From Saprospirales bacterium (GTDB taxonomy: Bacteria; Bacteroidota; Bacteroidia; Chitinophagales; Saprospiraceae): a stretch of DNA of 64,000 nt. Made by a program: the position numbers and the translations under genes. Of this stretch, positions 26,599-35,901 are shown in pieces. Under the pieces are notes generated by a model. That model made no database searches. It was given only the letters and a program-made list of their open reading frames with translations, and had not been told where the DNA came from. Position 1 is the first letter of the stretch. Each line of letters opens with the position of its first letter. The DNA lies in contig PAAY01000020.1 in NCBI GenBank assembly GCA_002698985.1, forward strand, positions 58,424-122,423, given 5' to 3'.

Positions 26599-27228
26599 TC
26601 ATCCCTCCAAAATGGCTCTCGCCAGCGTCCCTTCCACCCCTTCGATCTTCAGCGGCAGGCAGATGAGCCGGTAATTTCCGGGCTCAACTTCCCGGAGATC
26701 CAGCCCCTCCACGATCACCACTTCATTGGACAGCAGGATGACGTGGGTGTCAAAGCTGTCATGGTACAGCTGGATGGACAGGTAGTCGATGCCCACCAGG
26801 TGGATGCCGTGGTCAACCACCCACTGTGCAGCATCGGCGGTTAGCGCACAGAAGTCTTCGTGAAACGGATGCCGGGGATTGTCCCACAATTTTGAGTTGT
26901 CCGTTTTGAACAGGATTTTTTCGGTCGCCTCCGGCAATGAGAGTGCTTCCAGATCGGCAGCGGTGATGCGGCTTTTCCCCCTCATGTCCACAACCTGGCA
27001 GGGGCCGATCAGTTTCTCAAGCGGAATTTCATTGGTGGTGCCGGCATCATCCACAAAGTGCAGCGGCGCATCGATGTGGGTGCCCGTGTGGCTGCCGATT
27101 TCCAGAAAAGTGACATTGCAGGGGTCTCCCTTTTTCATGCTGGCTGTCTGCCGGATTTTGGGCGCTGCCTCGCCCGGCCAGACCGGCAGCTTGGAAGACA
27201 ATGGAACGGAGATGTCTATGATTTTCAT
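26599..27228 (-). CDS. Cyclase family protein (kynurenine formamidase-like)
   Basis: 209 residues. Signature SHTGTHIDAPLHF, the metal-binding HxGTHxDxPxHF of the cyclase/arylformamidase family, plus ISVPLSSKLPVWPG at the N-terminus, LIGPCQVVDM, HGIHLVGIDYLSIQ and LPLKIEGVEGTLARAIL at the end. A metal-dependent hydrolase of an amide or lactone. Convergent with the MobA-like gene, with CCTCATTCCTCG repeat words between them. Confidence 0.88.
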   Translation of the reverse strand: MKIIDISVPLSSKLPVWPGEAAPKIRQTASMKKGDPCNVTFLEIGSHTGTHIDAPLHFVDDAGTTNEIPLEKLIGPCQVVDMRGKSRITAADLEALSLPEATEKILFKTDNSKLWDNPRHPFHEDFCALTADAAQWVVDHGIHLVGIDYLSIQLYHDSFDTHVILLSNEVVIVEGLDLREVEPGNYRLICLPLKIEGVEGTLARAILEG

Positions 27229-27253
27229 TGGATATAAGTTCAGTCCGTAGAGG

Positions 27254-27396
27254 CGGGCAGGTCATCGTACCTGATGAGGCGGTCGCCCTCACTTAGAAAG
27301 GCAGGTCGGCCTCATCTGGAGAATTCACGTCCAGGTCAGCCTCGTCTGGATATTTTACGGGCAGGTCATCGTACCTGATGAGGCGGTGGCCCTCAG
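27254..27396. repeat. Duplicated segment at the 3' end of the GT2 gene
   Basis: GCAGGTCATCGTACCTGATGAGGCGGT... occurs at about 27258-27292 and again at 27361-27396 with a single mismatch over roughly 35 bp. A shorter related unit, AGGTC(A/G)GCCTC(A/G)TCTGGA, appears twice in between (27302 and 27332). One copy is coding and one lies past the stop. Confidence 0.85.
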
Positions 27397-28309
27397 CACT
27401 GTGCTTTTGCGGATGGCTTTTCTTGATGAAGCCCTTCGGGTAATAAAAGCGCTCGCGCACGTGGTTGTCCAGCAGGTACGATTCTTTGTAGCCCCGGTAA
27501 GTGCCCCAAAACTGATTGAAACGAAAAAGCAGGATGCTCATAAATTCTTTCAGAAATACGCCATCGTGAATGGCCTGCTGCCAGTCGTGTACAGCGTTTT
27601 TCCAGAACAGTTTCAGGAAAGTCGGAAAGCTGAAAGTTTCATTTTTCTGAATCAGCCGGAGTGCAATGGCCTCCCGCCGGTAACGGTTGAAGACATTTGA
27701 CCATTTCTCTTCGTGAACGTGGATGATGGTGGCCTCCGCCTGATAGGCAATCCGGTAACCCTTGGCCATGATCTTTTTGGCCCAGTCGAGGTCTTCCAGC
27801 CCTGTCAGCGATTCGTCGTAAGGCTGCTCCAGCCACAGGCTTTTCCGTATGGCGCAATTGGCGTTGTTGCAGAAAGGGTGGGGCTGGTGCATCGTACTTT
27901 CCTCCGGGAACCACTTGGCGAAGATCTGGTGCTCGCTGTATTTGTTCCGGTGGTCGCCGCGCTGTTTGCCGTACACCACGGCAATCTTTTCATCTTCCTC
28001 AAAAGGTTTTCGCATCAGTTCCAGCCAGTCGTTGTAAAGCGGATACACATGCGCACTGGCAAAGACAAGGATGTCGCCTTTGGCCGCCTCACAACCCACA
28101 TTCAGGGCATAGCCAAAGCTGAAATCCTCCGGCCGGATGCTGATGACCTTTGTATCGTATTGCTTCGCAATTTCAACCGTCCGGTCCGTACTGCCACTGT
28201 CCACCACGATGACCTCCACATCTTTCACCGTTTGCTCGGCAATTCCCCGGAGCAGCCGCCCGATGTGCTTTTCTTCGTTGAAACAGCGTATGATGACGGA
28301 GAGGGTCAT
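27293..28309 (-). CDS. Family 2 glycosyltransferase
   Basis: 338 residues. GT-A fold: LSVIIRCFNEEKHIGRLL at the N-terminus, VIVVDSGSTDRTVEIA, and the region FASAHVYPLYNDW where the DXD-equivalent is replaced by an SAH motif; later ANCAIRKSLW and TGLEDLDWAKK (ED catalytic). It would add a sugar during surface polysaccharide synthesis. The last 30 residues are repeats of PDEADL-type sequence derived from the duplicated DNA, so the natural C-terminus probably lay earlier, near the RYDDLP of the first unit. Confidence 0.88.
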   Translation of the reverse strand: MTLSVIIRCFNEEKHIGRLLRGIAEQTVKDVEVIVVDSGSTDRTVEIAKQYDTKVISIRPEDFSFGYALNVGCEAAKGDILVFASAHVYPLYNDWLELMRKPFEEDEKIAVVYGKQRGDHRNKYSEHQIFAKWFPEESTMHQPHPFCNNANCAIRKSLWLEQPYDESLTGLEDLDWAKKIMAKGYRIAYQAEATIIHVHEEKWSNVFNRYRREAIALRLIQKNETFSFPTFLKLFWKNAVHDWQQAIHDGVFLKEFMSILLFRFNQFWGTYRGYKESYLLDNHVRERFYYPKGFIKKSHPQKHSAEGHRLIRYDDLPVKYPDEADLDVNSPDEADLPF

Positions 28310-28361
28310 TTCGAAAGTGGTTTAGGGCAAAACTATCAGATGATCTTCTGACGGCAAATAT

Positions 28362-29162
28362 TCAATTAGTTTCTATCTGGAAACCTCTTGAAACCAGCAG
28401 CTTTTGAAGCCTTTCCCAGAGAATGGGTTTAACGCAAATGATGTTGCCCCAGGTTCGTTCTTCTGTAACTAATTTCGGATCTGTCACAAAGCGACGCCAC
28501 CTGTGGCTTTTGCCATATTCCTCGATGGGGTACCATTCTGAAATCAATACCTCGTATCCCTTGTCTTTCATAAACGATACCATATCGGATAAGTCGTATC
28601 CCAGCTTTGTAGTCTTGAAGTCATCAAATTCACTGACCACGCAGTCCGGCGAGAAAAACTTCCAGTCCATGCCTTTCAATGCGAACAGGTCGTATCCTTC
28701 CACATCTGTTTTCAGAAAACCCACTTCTTTCGTTCCCCGCTCGGCCAAAACAGTTTTCAATGCCACCATTCTCACTTTGTAAGCCTCCTGGTGGCTCTCA
28801 TGAAAAGACAGCACACTGCTGATGCCCGTAGAGACCTGACTTGTGAAAAAGCTAACTTCCTCCCGGTCTTCTTCGCCTACGGCAAAAGGAAGTATTTCGA
28901 CATTCTTTCTTCTACCCCAGGATTTTTGAAGAATTGCTCTGTTATTCGGGTCCGGTTCAAATGCCAAAACCTCCCAACCATCTCTTGCGAAAGGCTCCAA
29001 TGAGTGTCCGTGATGTGCCCCCACATCCAGCATGACCCTGCATTCGTTATTTTTCAACAAATAATAGGCGTATTCCACTTCGTCCATCTGGATTCCTTTG
29101 AGCATCCGCTCAATGGACTTCCGCCAGGCAAATGGGAGATATTTTTTGAGGAGGGTTTTCAT
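28362..29162 (-). CDS. FkbM family methyltransferase
   Basis: 266 residues. SAM-binding motif LDVGAHHGHSLEPFA, then LAFEPDPNNRAIL, and FLKTDVEGYDLFALKG, diagnostic for FkbM methyltransferases. It probably O-methylates a sugar of the polysaccharide or glycan built by the neighbouring glycosyltransferases. Its ATG overlaps the stop of the preceding GT2 gene (ATGA), so they are translationally coupled. A/T content starts to rise here compared with the region to the left. Confidence 0.9.
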   Translation of the reverse strand: MKTLLKKYLPFAWRKSIERMLKGIQMDEVEYAYYLLKNNECRVMLDVGAHHGHSLEPFARDGWEVLAFEPDPNNRAILQKSWGRRKNVEILPFAVGEEDREEVSFFTSQVSTGISSVLSFHESHQEAYKVRMVALKTVLAERGTKEVGFLKTDVEGYDLFALKGMDWKFFSPDCVVSEFDDFKTTKLGYDLSDMVSFMKDKGYEVLISEWYPIEEYGKSHRWRRFVTDPKLVTEERTWGNIICVKPILWERLQKLLVSRGFQIETN

Positions 29163-30040
29163 GGTGTGTGAATAGTTTGTCGCTTGGGTAAAAGACTTTC
29201 AAGAATTATGTCCAATCTTCTTTTGAAATAAAACCAGCTTGTCCACTTTTTTATCTTGTATTTAATGTAGGATATTTTTTCTTTCTCCTTCATTTGTGGA
29301 AGTGAATTAAAGTATTCATACATCTGCTTAACAACTTCCTGCTCAACTCTTTCGGTATTTCTCCAACTTGCGTTGTGGTTTCTGTAGTAACCGAGAATTT
29401 CATCCAGATGAAATACTTCTCCATGAAAAATAGCATTTCTGGTCAGTCTGACATCAGGCCAGATCATGTTGAAATTGTCTTCTTTAAGTGGCAATATTTT
29501 GTTCAAAAATTCTCTTCTAAAGCTCAAGCCACTTGTGGCGGTGAAGATCATTTGATTGTGGTATGTTAGGATGTAGTCACGATAGCTCATTCCGTATTGA
29601 AGTGGCCTTATGCAGTATTTATCCGGTTGGATTTTATTGGTTTGGGTTCCATTCGAATCAATTTCAGCCAGGTTGTGTTGAATCATACAGCAATTTGGTC
29701 TTTCCATGAATATATTTACCAATAATTCGACTTTGTTTTTTTCGAAAAGATCATCTCCGTCAAGTAAAAATATGTACTCGCCTTTGGAGGTCTCAAATGA
29801 CCTGTTGATGGCGTTCATTTGGTTGAAGTTACTGGTTTTGCCGTGATTCTCTGGCGAAGAGAGCAGGGTTATTCTCTTGCCAAAATTTGAAAGTATCTCT
29901 TTAGACGAATCTGATGAGCCATCATCGTAAACGATCACTTCAGCATTGGGGTAGGTCTGAGTTAATGCAGATTCGACACACTCATGGATATATCTCTCAT
30001 GATTGTAATTATTGATTAGTATGGAGGCAAGTGGGGTCAA
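29159..30040 (-). CDS. Family 2 glycosyltransferase
   Basis: 293 residues, starting at a TTG at 30040 (LASILINNYNHERYIHECV follows, the normal GT2 beginning). VIVYDDGSSDSS and YIFLLDGDDLFEKN (DXD-like) identify the GT-A fold; the acceptor region has SGLSFRREFL and IWPDVRLTRN. The coding is low in G+C relative to most of the window. In a run of four same-strand genes from the sulfotransferase to the first GT2, all for surface glycan modification. Confidence 0.86.
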   Translation of the reverse strand: MTPLASILINNYNHERYIHECVESALTQTYPNAEVIVYDDGSSDSSKEILSNFGKRITLLSSPENHGKTSNFNQMNAINRSFETSKGEYIFLLDGDDLFEKNKVELLVNIFMERPNCCMIQHNLAEIDSNGTQTNKIQPDKYCIRPLQYGMSYRDYILTYHNQMIFTATSGLSFRREFLNKILPLKEDNFNMIWPDVRLTRNAIFHGEVFHLDEILGYYRNHNASWRNTERVEQEVVKQMYEYFNSLPQMKEKEKISYIKYKIKKWTSWFYFKRRLDIILESLLPKRQTIHTP

Positions 30041-30053
30041 TGCAAGGAATTTG

Positions 30054-30944
30054 TCAAATGTTGAATGATTTTAGATTTGAGGTCTTGGTAAGTGAAATTA
30101 ATTTTTCATACAGCATTGATGCTTCATTGTCAAGAATTAATTCTGAGCTGGTTGAATGATTTAAATTCGGATCAATTATAGATTTGTCAAGTGATGTATT
30201 TAGCGCATTCTCTAGTTCGCCAAATGAATCATTGTTTAATAGGTCTTCATAATTGACAAATAGCCATGTAAGATCATTGAATTTTTTAAAATTTTTTAAA
30301 ATATGCTTGTATGATGATTTCCATGATTCTAGGGCGTCATTTTCATCAAATTTCAGGATAATATTTCTTCTTCTGGTGTCTTTTTGTATTTTTCTTACCA
30401 TGCTCTTGGTAGAGCTTAAAGGGTTTCTGACAAGGCAAATTATAACTATTTTATTAGTCAGGGTTGATGGCAATCTTGAAAGCCAAACAGGAAGTGTGAA
30501 AGAAAATCTAGGATCCTTGTAACAAAATCTTTGTTTTCTCAAATAAATATCTATTCTCTCTAGGACATCTTTTTCGCTTGAAATTACATTTGTTTCTTCG
30601 TCAATTTTGGCAAGCCATCTGTGGCCATGGGCGAGGCGTGATTGGAAAAAGATGTTTGATAAAAATTTAAAAGGACGTTGGGGTAAATAGTTCGATAATA
30701 TTATTTCATTCAAATTGTTAATGTCCCAACTTTCATAATAACCTATCGGATTGTCAGGGTTTTCAGGAATGATGTCCTCGCCATAATAATATCCCTCCTT
30801 TCTCAAGAGGGCAGCAGTCAAACTAGTACCACTACGTCCTGCACCTATTATAAAACAACTCCTCATATAATCAGGTTTGAATTTTAGGTTAAGGAGGTAA
30901 AGTCTATCACAATTAAGTGATTTTGATACACCATTATTAGGCAT
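30054..30944 (-). CDS. Sulfotransferase family protein
   Basis: 296 residues from ATG 30944, or 270 from ATG 30866, which places the P-loop right at the N-terminus as in most homologues. The 5'-phosphosulfate loop is IIGAGRSGTSLTAALL, and the 3'-phosphate site is IVIICLVRNPLSSTKSM. It would sulfate a glycan or other surface acceptor using PAPS. Clearly A/T-rich (many AAT, TTA, ATA codons), unlike the genes left of 28 kb; likely acquired by transfer. Confidence 0.82.
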   Translation of the reverse strand: MPNNGVSKSLNCDRLYLLNLKFKPDYMRSCFIIGAGRSGTSLTAALLRKEGYYYGEDIIPENPDNPIGYYESWDINNLNEIILSNYLPQRPFKFLSNIFFQSRLAHGHRWLAKIDEETNVISSEKDVLERIDIYLRKQRFCYKDPRFSFTLPVWLSRLPSTLTNKIVIICLVRNPLSSTKSMVRKIQKDTRRRNIILKFDENDALESWKSSYKHILKNFKKFNDLTWLFVNYEDLLNNDSFGELENALNTSLDKSIIDPNLNHSTSSELILDNEASMLYEKLISLTKTSNLKSFNI

Positions 30945-30965
30945 TCAACTCGGGTCAGAATGAAT

Positions 30966-33900
30966 CTACCGCAGCAAAGTAACGTCACCTTTTTTGAAAA
31001 CGATAGAACCGTTACATAGTTGCAATCGGGCGTACCAGGCATACACATCTATGTGGGCTGGTTTTCCCTGGTGCTTGCCATCCCAGCCGAATGCAGGATC
31101 ATTTGCAGGAAAGTTTTCTCCTTTGTAAACCATGCCTCCCCACCTGTCAAACACCCTGAATACCAGCACCTTGTCAATGTTGTCGCCGAAAATGTAAAAG
31201 ATGTCGTTGATCCCGTCATTGTTTGGGGTGAAAGCGTTGGGGATGTAAATCCTGCCTTCGTCGTCTATTTCAATTTGAATGCTGTCAATGGCAACACATC
31301 CATCGGTACTAATTGCGGTCAAGGTATAGGTTTGAGATTGTGAGTTGCTGGCAACAGGTTCCGGACAAGTACTGCAGCTAAGGCCAGTTTCCGGTGTCCA
31401 GTTGTAATTGGATATTGATGAAGATGAATTTACCTGAAGGGTGATGGAATCACCGCAATAGATGCTGGTGTCCGAAGGCAATTCAATCCAAAATGGTACA
31501 GCTTCAGGTACCAGGAAGGAGGTGTCCCAGGTACAGCCAACACTGTCCCGGAAAAAGAGGGTCCGTGTACCGGCAGGCAGGTTTCCGAAAACATGGTTGG
31601 TTACAAGCGTTTGGGGCGTTAATCCGAAAAGGAACCCTGTGATGGGGTTGAGGATTTCCAGAATGCCAGTTGAGTCATCCTGGCAAAGCGGGGCTGATAC
31701 GGAAAATTCAATTTGTGGTTCCGGCAGATTTTCAAGCCACACACTGTCCACTGTCTTGCATCCCTGAGCATCCGTAACGGTGACCGAATAATTACCACTT
31801 CCGATGTTATCAAGGGCAGGGCCCTGTGTGCCAGGCCAATGATATATGTAGGGCGGAACCCCTCCGGTGGCAACGGCTGTGATTGAGCCGTTTTGTTCGT
31901 CAGGGCATGGACTCGTAGTGGTAAAGCTCAACCCAGGAACTTCGCTGAGTTCAACGACCAGTCTGTTCAAGATGAAACAATTGCCGTTCGGGACGACAAG
32001 CTCATAGGTCCCGGCATCCGATATCCACTCCCCGTTGAAAGAAACAGAATCTCCGGGGCACAGCAATTGGTATTGCTCGTTTTCTACGGTGTCTGTCTTG
32101 ATCACCACACACAGGGTGTCCATGCTATAGCAGCCGTCTTCCGTGTTGGCAACTACATAGTAACACATGCTACTGTCAGGAAAAAGGGTCACTGTCGAAC
32201 AAGTGTCGCAGGATATAGCAACCCCAGGAGTCCATTGGTAAGCGTCAAAGCCCGAAAGGCTGATGTCCACGGAATCTCCCAGGCAAATTTCAATGGAATC
32301 AAATCCGATTTCCAGCTGTGTGGCCGGATCAAAAATGAATTGAACCGTATCGGACTGAATTCCACCGCATGAATCTTTGGCGGTAACCCAATAAGTTCCT
32401 GGTTGCCAGGCGGTGTATGTTCGTTCCGAACTCCCATCTTGCCACATGTAGGAAACGAAGCCAGAGCCGGCATCAAAGGTTACCGGTTGAAATTCACAGG
32501 TTATAGACTGATCCTGTAAGTCCAATTGCGGGGGTAGGTAATCTATAAGTTGGCTGCTGATGTTGTTTGTGTAGTCGCACTCCTGCAAATCGGTGGAAGG
32601 AAAGTCTCCATCCAGGTTGAATGGAGGGCTGATGCTGCCATCGTCATTTGCGACTATGTAAACAGTTCCTGTTCCGAAAGAGGTAATGGTTGTTTCGAGG
32701 AACATGCATTCGTTTGGTAAAACAGGCGAACCTGATTCTATCTGTCCTATTATTTCTGCACTGAATAGCGTTGGATCATTGTCGTAGATTGTGATGGGTG
32801 TGCCCGCTGGAATGGGGAAACTGTCCTGGTTGCACAATTGGAAACTGATTGACAAACTATCCCCTAAACAAGCGTAACTGGGTTCAGAAATAAAGGCATC
32901 AGGTACTTGGTGTAGAGGGGCTCCATTGGGGCACGATTCATAACATTCACAATTTGGTGGAGAGTTTTGATTTAAATCAGTAGTTACAAATTGACCCGGA
33001 TTATTCTCCCAGTTATAGGAAATTGCTAATTCATCTGGGCTGTATAATCCTTCATAAGGTGTTACTAGACTTTCTTCATAAACTATTATATCTTCAATTA
33101 GATCACATGATGTGTCAAATTGGTTGGCTTCTATAGGGAGTCTGCCCAAAAAACAATCTGCATAGAAGAAATCATCGAAACCAAATGTCCTCCCAATAAA
33201 AAATAGGCTATTGTTAGCGAAAACTGAGCTTGGGAAAACGTCATCTTCATTGGAGCCAACTTTTTTTGCCCAAACTACATTGCCTTGTTTGTCAAGGCGC
33301 ATGACAAAAGCATCAGATTGAAAATTAGTTTCAAATGATCCTTGAACAATGTAGCCATCAGGGATTTCATGTATTTTTCTTGGCCAAATTGTGTTCCCAC
33401 CAAAAATATTATAACGCTTTGCCCAGTACAAATTTCCATTTAAGTCTGTTTTCAATAGAAAAGCTTTATACTTTTCAGGATCTGCACTAAAAAAATCTCC
33501 TCTGCCACATGAGACGATTGTGTCGTTTTGAATGAGCATGCTTGAATTGTACAATCTTGAATTAGAGTTTGGAGAGGTTAAATACATTTTTGACCATATA
33601 AAATTTCCTTCTAGATCAGCTTTGATAATGGCCGCTCTTATGTCTGAGAGTGAACTTCCCAGTCGAATAACTGATGGAAAATATATTTTGTCATTGTGTA
33701 AAACGTGAGAAAGGATCATGTCTGTGTTTCCACCAAAGTCATATCTACTTTGCCAAATGACATTTCCAGTGTTTTTGTCAACCTCAAATACATAAGTGTC
33801 AAAAATCCCTCCGTCGTCAATTTTTCCGTAAAATATATAATTTCCATTTTGGGGGTTTTGAAGTGCTCCATTTGGTCTTGTGTTATAAGTTGCGATGATT

Positions 33901-35732
33901 TTTTTACTCCAAATTATTTGGTTGGATAGATAATTGTATTTAAAGATGGTGCAATTGTTAGGGCCGTCATGGCTGTCTAATGCGGTACCCAGTAACATAC
34001 CTTCGTTGTCAACAAACAGGTTCCAGATGAAATCAGGCGTTGGTGAAAAATCAATTTCTCTTGACCAGATCAAGAGGCCATCTTTAGAAAACCTTGCAAG
34101 AAGTGAATTGTCGCCCTTTTTTCCTCCAATTATCAAATCTCCTTCTGGTATTTCTACAATAGCATATCCTTTCTCGTCTACCATTTTGTTTCCTAAAATG
34201 TAAACAAATTGGTTTTCGCAACTGTCATTTTCCACCCCCTCACTCACAAACACCAACTGACAAAACTGATCCTGGCAGTATTCACCCTCAGCTTCCAGGC
34301 AGATGGTATAGTCGCCGGCTTGGTTGAAGGTATAATTAAAATTCTGGTCGTTGGAAAGCGGGGTGTCGTTTACTGACCACTGGAAGGAAGTGGCGTTGGA
34401 ACTGGCATTGGTAAAAGCCACAGTTTCCCCAGGTGCTGGGTAAAGGTTGCCGGAGTTGAAAAGAGCCTGGGTGTTGCAACTCACATTGATGACCAGAGAA
34501 TCTTCAGCGCTGCAATTCGGATCGTTGTTGTAAGCCTGTAAGAGGATGGTAAAGGTGCCGGGGGTGTCAAAAAAATAGCTGGGACTGAACGCCGTGGAAA
34601 AGAGCGTACCGTTGATGTACCATTGATAATTTGTCGCACCGGTTGATTGGTTGGAGAAACTGACCATGGTGCCGGTGGTGACATTCGTTGATCCGGTGTT
34701 CAAGCCTGCAATGATCGGACTCAAACAGGGATCCTGGCAGGCCTTTGATTCCAGCAGGCTGTACCGTACATTTTCTATGAAAAAGTGCATCCTGTCGGTT
34801 TGGCCCTGGGTGAAGGCTGAGTAGCACTCCAGGTTTCCGTAGTCCATGTAGTTCCAAAACATGTCATTTTGATCGGAAGAAAAACCGGAATTTGTATCAG
34901 TGCTGCAACTGTTGATCGTCAGGTCGCAAGGAACGGGGACAGTGGTATTGTCCGGTGGAGTGTCGCAGACCTTGTCGCCGTCGTTCAGGCAGTCATTGTT
35001 GGTACAGCCGTTTTGGAAAGTGTGGTATAGGCCCAGGTAGTGTCCCATTTCGTGTATTTGCACACTGGAGTTGGCGGCGGTGCTTCCAAAATAGGCCGCT
35101 TCCATTACGATGCCATCCAGGTCGGTGCCGTGGGCGGCTGGCAGGTAGGCATAGCCAGCCACTCCACCCTGAATTTCGTTGACCAACCAGATGTTGATGT
35201 AATGAAGCGGATCCCATCTGATGAGGTTTTTCAATTGCAGGTCCTGGGTGTTCATGTTCATGGAGGTGAGGGGTGATTCCACCCGGTTGATCCCAGTAGT
35301 TGGGGTTCCTTCCGGACTTCTCTTTGCCAGACAAAACTGGACCTGTGTATTTACACCTGTGACCTGGTTATAATAGCCGGTGTTTGAATAGGCTTCATTC
35401 AGGTGCTGGATGCCCTGTAAGACTTGAGCATCCGAAATATTGCCGGTAGCACCCTGATGGATGATGTGGACAACTACCGGAAGGGTGAACGGCGCAATGG
35501 CTGCCCTGTGATTGTTTCTGCTTCCCAGACTTCTCGCTGCCTCGTTGTCGAGGAACTGCTGCTTTTCAAACAGTTCAGGATGGGTAAGAGCCATTTGCTT
35601 CATCAAGAGATCCTGACCACAAGAGGAAAGTGCATTGGGGGTACTGGCAGGATGTGTTTGCTGTGTATGTGCTGTTTTGCCGAAGGAAAAAAACAGGACC
35701 AACAGTGCATAGGGGAGTACTGAGTGTTTCAT
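30966..35732 (-). CDS. Secreted M43-like metalloprotease with PKD, propeller and gliding-type C-terminal domain
   Basis: 1588 residues. Signal peptide, then a pappalysin-type catalytic domain with HEMGHYLGLYH at 227-237 and the Met-turn NYMDYG. PKD-like domains at about 345-500 (TGTMVSFSNQS; GETVAFTNAS). Residues about 505-910 are propeller-like repeats (FSKDGLLIWSREID, KADLEGNFIWSKMY, KTDLNGNLYWAKRY, RLDKQGNVVWAKKV), coded by distinctly A/T-rich DNA. Then Ig-like parts, a SprB-type repeat (NGSITAVATGGVPPYIYHW), and the gliding-motility-associated C-terminal domain (IYIPNAFTPNNDGIND, FDRWGGMVY) of type B T9SS substrates. Exported to the surface or medium; a protease or adhesin-protease. Confidence 0.9.
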   Translation of the reverse strand: MKHSVLPYALLVLFFSFGKTAHTQQTHPASTPNALSSCGQDLLMKQMALTHPELFEKQQFLDNEAARSLGSRNNHRAAIAPFTLPVVVHIIHQGATGNISDAQVLQGIQHLNEAYSNTGYYNQVTGVNTQVQFCLAKRSPEGTPTTGINRVESPLTSMNMNTQDLQLKNLIRWDPLHYINIWLVNEIQGGVAGYAYLPAAHGTDLDGIVMEAAYFGSTAANSSVQIHEMGHYLGLYHTFQNGCTNNDCLNDGDKVCDTPPDNTTVPVPCDLTINSCSTDTNSGFSSDQNDMFWNYMDYGNLECYSAFTQGQTDRMHFFIENVRYSLLESKACQDPCLSPIIAGLNTGSTNVTTGTMVSFSNQSTGATNYQWYINGTLFSTAFSPSYFFDTPGTFTILLQAYNNDPNCSAEDSLVINVSCNTQALFNSGNLYPAPGETVAFTNASSNATSFQWSVNDTPLSNDQNFNYTFNQAGDYTICLEAEGEYCQDQFCQLVFVSEGVENDSCENQFVYILGNKMVDEKGYAIVEIPEGDLIIGGKKGDNSLLARFSKDGLLIWSREIDFSPTPDFIWNLFVDNEGMLLGTALDSHDGPNNCTIFKYNYLSNQIIWSKKIIATYNTRPNGALQNPQNGNYIFYGKIDDGGIFDTYVFEVDKNTGNVIWQSRYDFGGNTDMILSHVLHNDKIYFPSVIRLGSSLSDIRAAIIKADLEGNFIWSKMYLTSPNSNSRLYNSSMLIQNDTIVSCGRGDFFSADPEKYKAFLLKTDLNGNLYWAKRYNIFGGNTIWPRKIHEIPDGYIVQGSFETNFQSDAFVMRLDKQGNVVWAKKVGSNEDDVFPSSVFANNSLFFIGRTFGFDDFFYADCFLGRLPIEANQFDTSCDLIEDIIVYEESLVTPYEGLYSPDELAISYNWENNPGQFVTTDLNQNSPPNCECYESCPNGAPLHQVPDAFISEPSYACLGDSLSISFQLCNQDSFPIPAGTPITIYDNDPTLFSAEIIGQIESGSPVLPNECMFLETTITSFGTGTVYIVANDDGSISPPFNLDGDFPSTDLQECDYTNNISSQLIDYLPPQLDLQDQSITCEFQPVTFDAGSGFVSYMWQDGSSERTYTAWQPGTYWVTAKDSCGGIQSDTVQFIFDPATQLEIGFDSIEICLGDSVDISLSGFDAYQWTPGVAISCDTCSTVTLFPDSSMCYYVVANTEDGCYSMDTLCVVIKTDTVENEQYQLLCPGDSVSFNGEWISDAGTYELVVPNGNCFILNRLVVELSEVPGLSFTTTSPCPDEQNGSITAVATGGVPPYIYHWPGTQGPALDNIGSGNYSVTVTDAQGCKTVDSVWLENLPEPQIEFSVSAPLCQDDSTGILEILNPITGFLFGLTPQTLVTNHVFGNLPAGTRTLFFRDSVGCTWDTSFLVPEAVPFWIELPSDTSIYCGDSITLQVNSSSSISNYNWTPETGLSCSTCPEPVASNSQSQTYTLTAISTDGCVAIDSIQIEIDDEGRIYIPNAFTPNNDGINDIFYIFGDNIDKVLVFRVFDRWGGMVYKGENFPANDPAFGWDGKHQGKPAHIDVYAWYARLQLCNGSIVFKKGDVTLLR

Positions 35733-35762
35733 TTAGCCGAGGTTGAGCGTTAACGAATGAAC

Positions 35763-35770
35763 CAAAGATA
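35763..35770 (-). promoter_or_regulatory. Candidate -7 element for the M43 protease gene
   Basis: On the minus strand TATCTTTG (TAnnTTTG) lies 30 bp before the ATG. A TTG on the minus strand at 35793-35795 gives a 22-bp spacer, at the long end of the usual range. Confidence 0.55.
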
Positions 35771-35901
35771 ATTCACAGAATTTACGATCTCGCAATGATT
35801 CCCCACTTTTGTCGCGTTCTTACAAGCCAGAATACAGCGGAGTGAAGAAGGAACCTATGCCGTTTTCCATCGTTTACGTCTGAAAATACTGCTGAAAGTA
35901 C

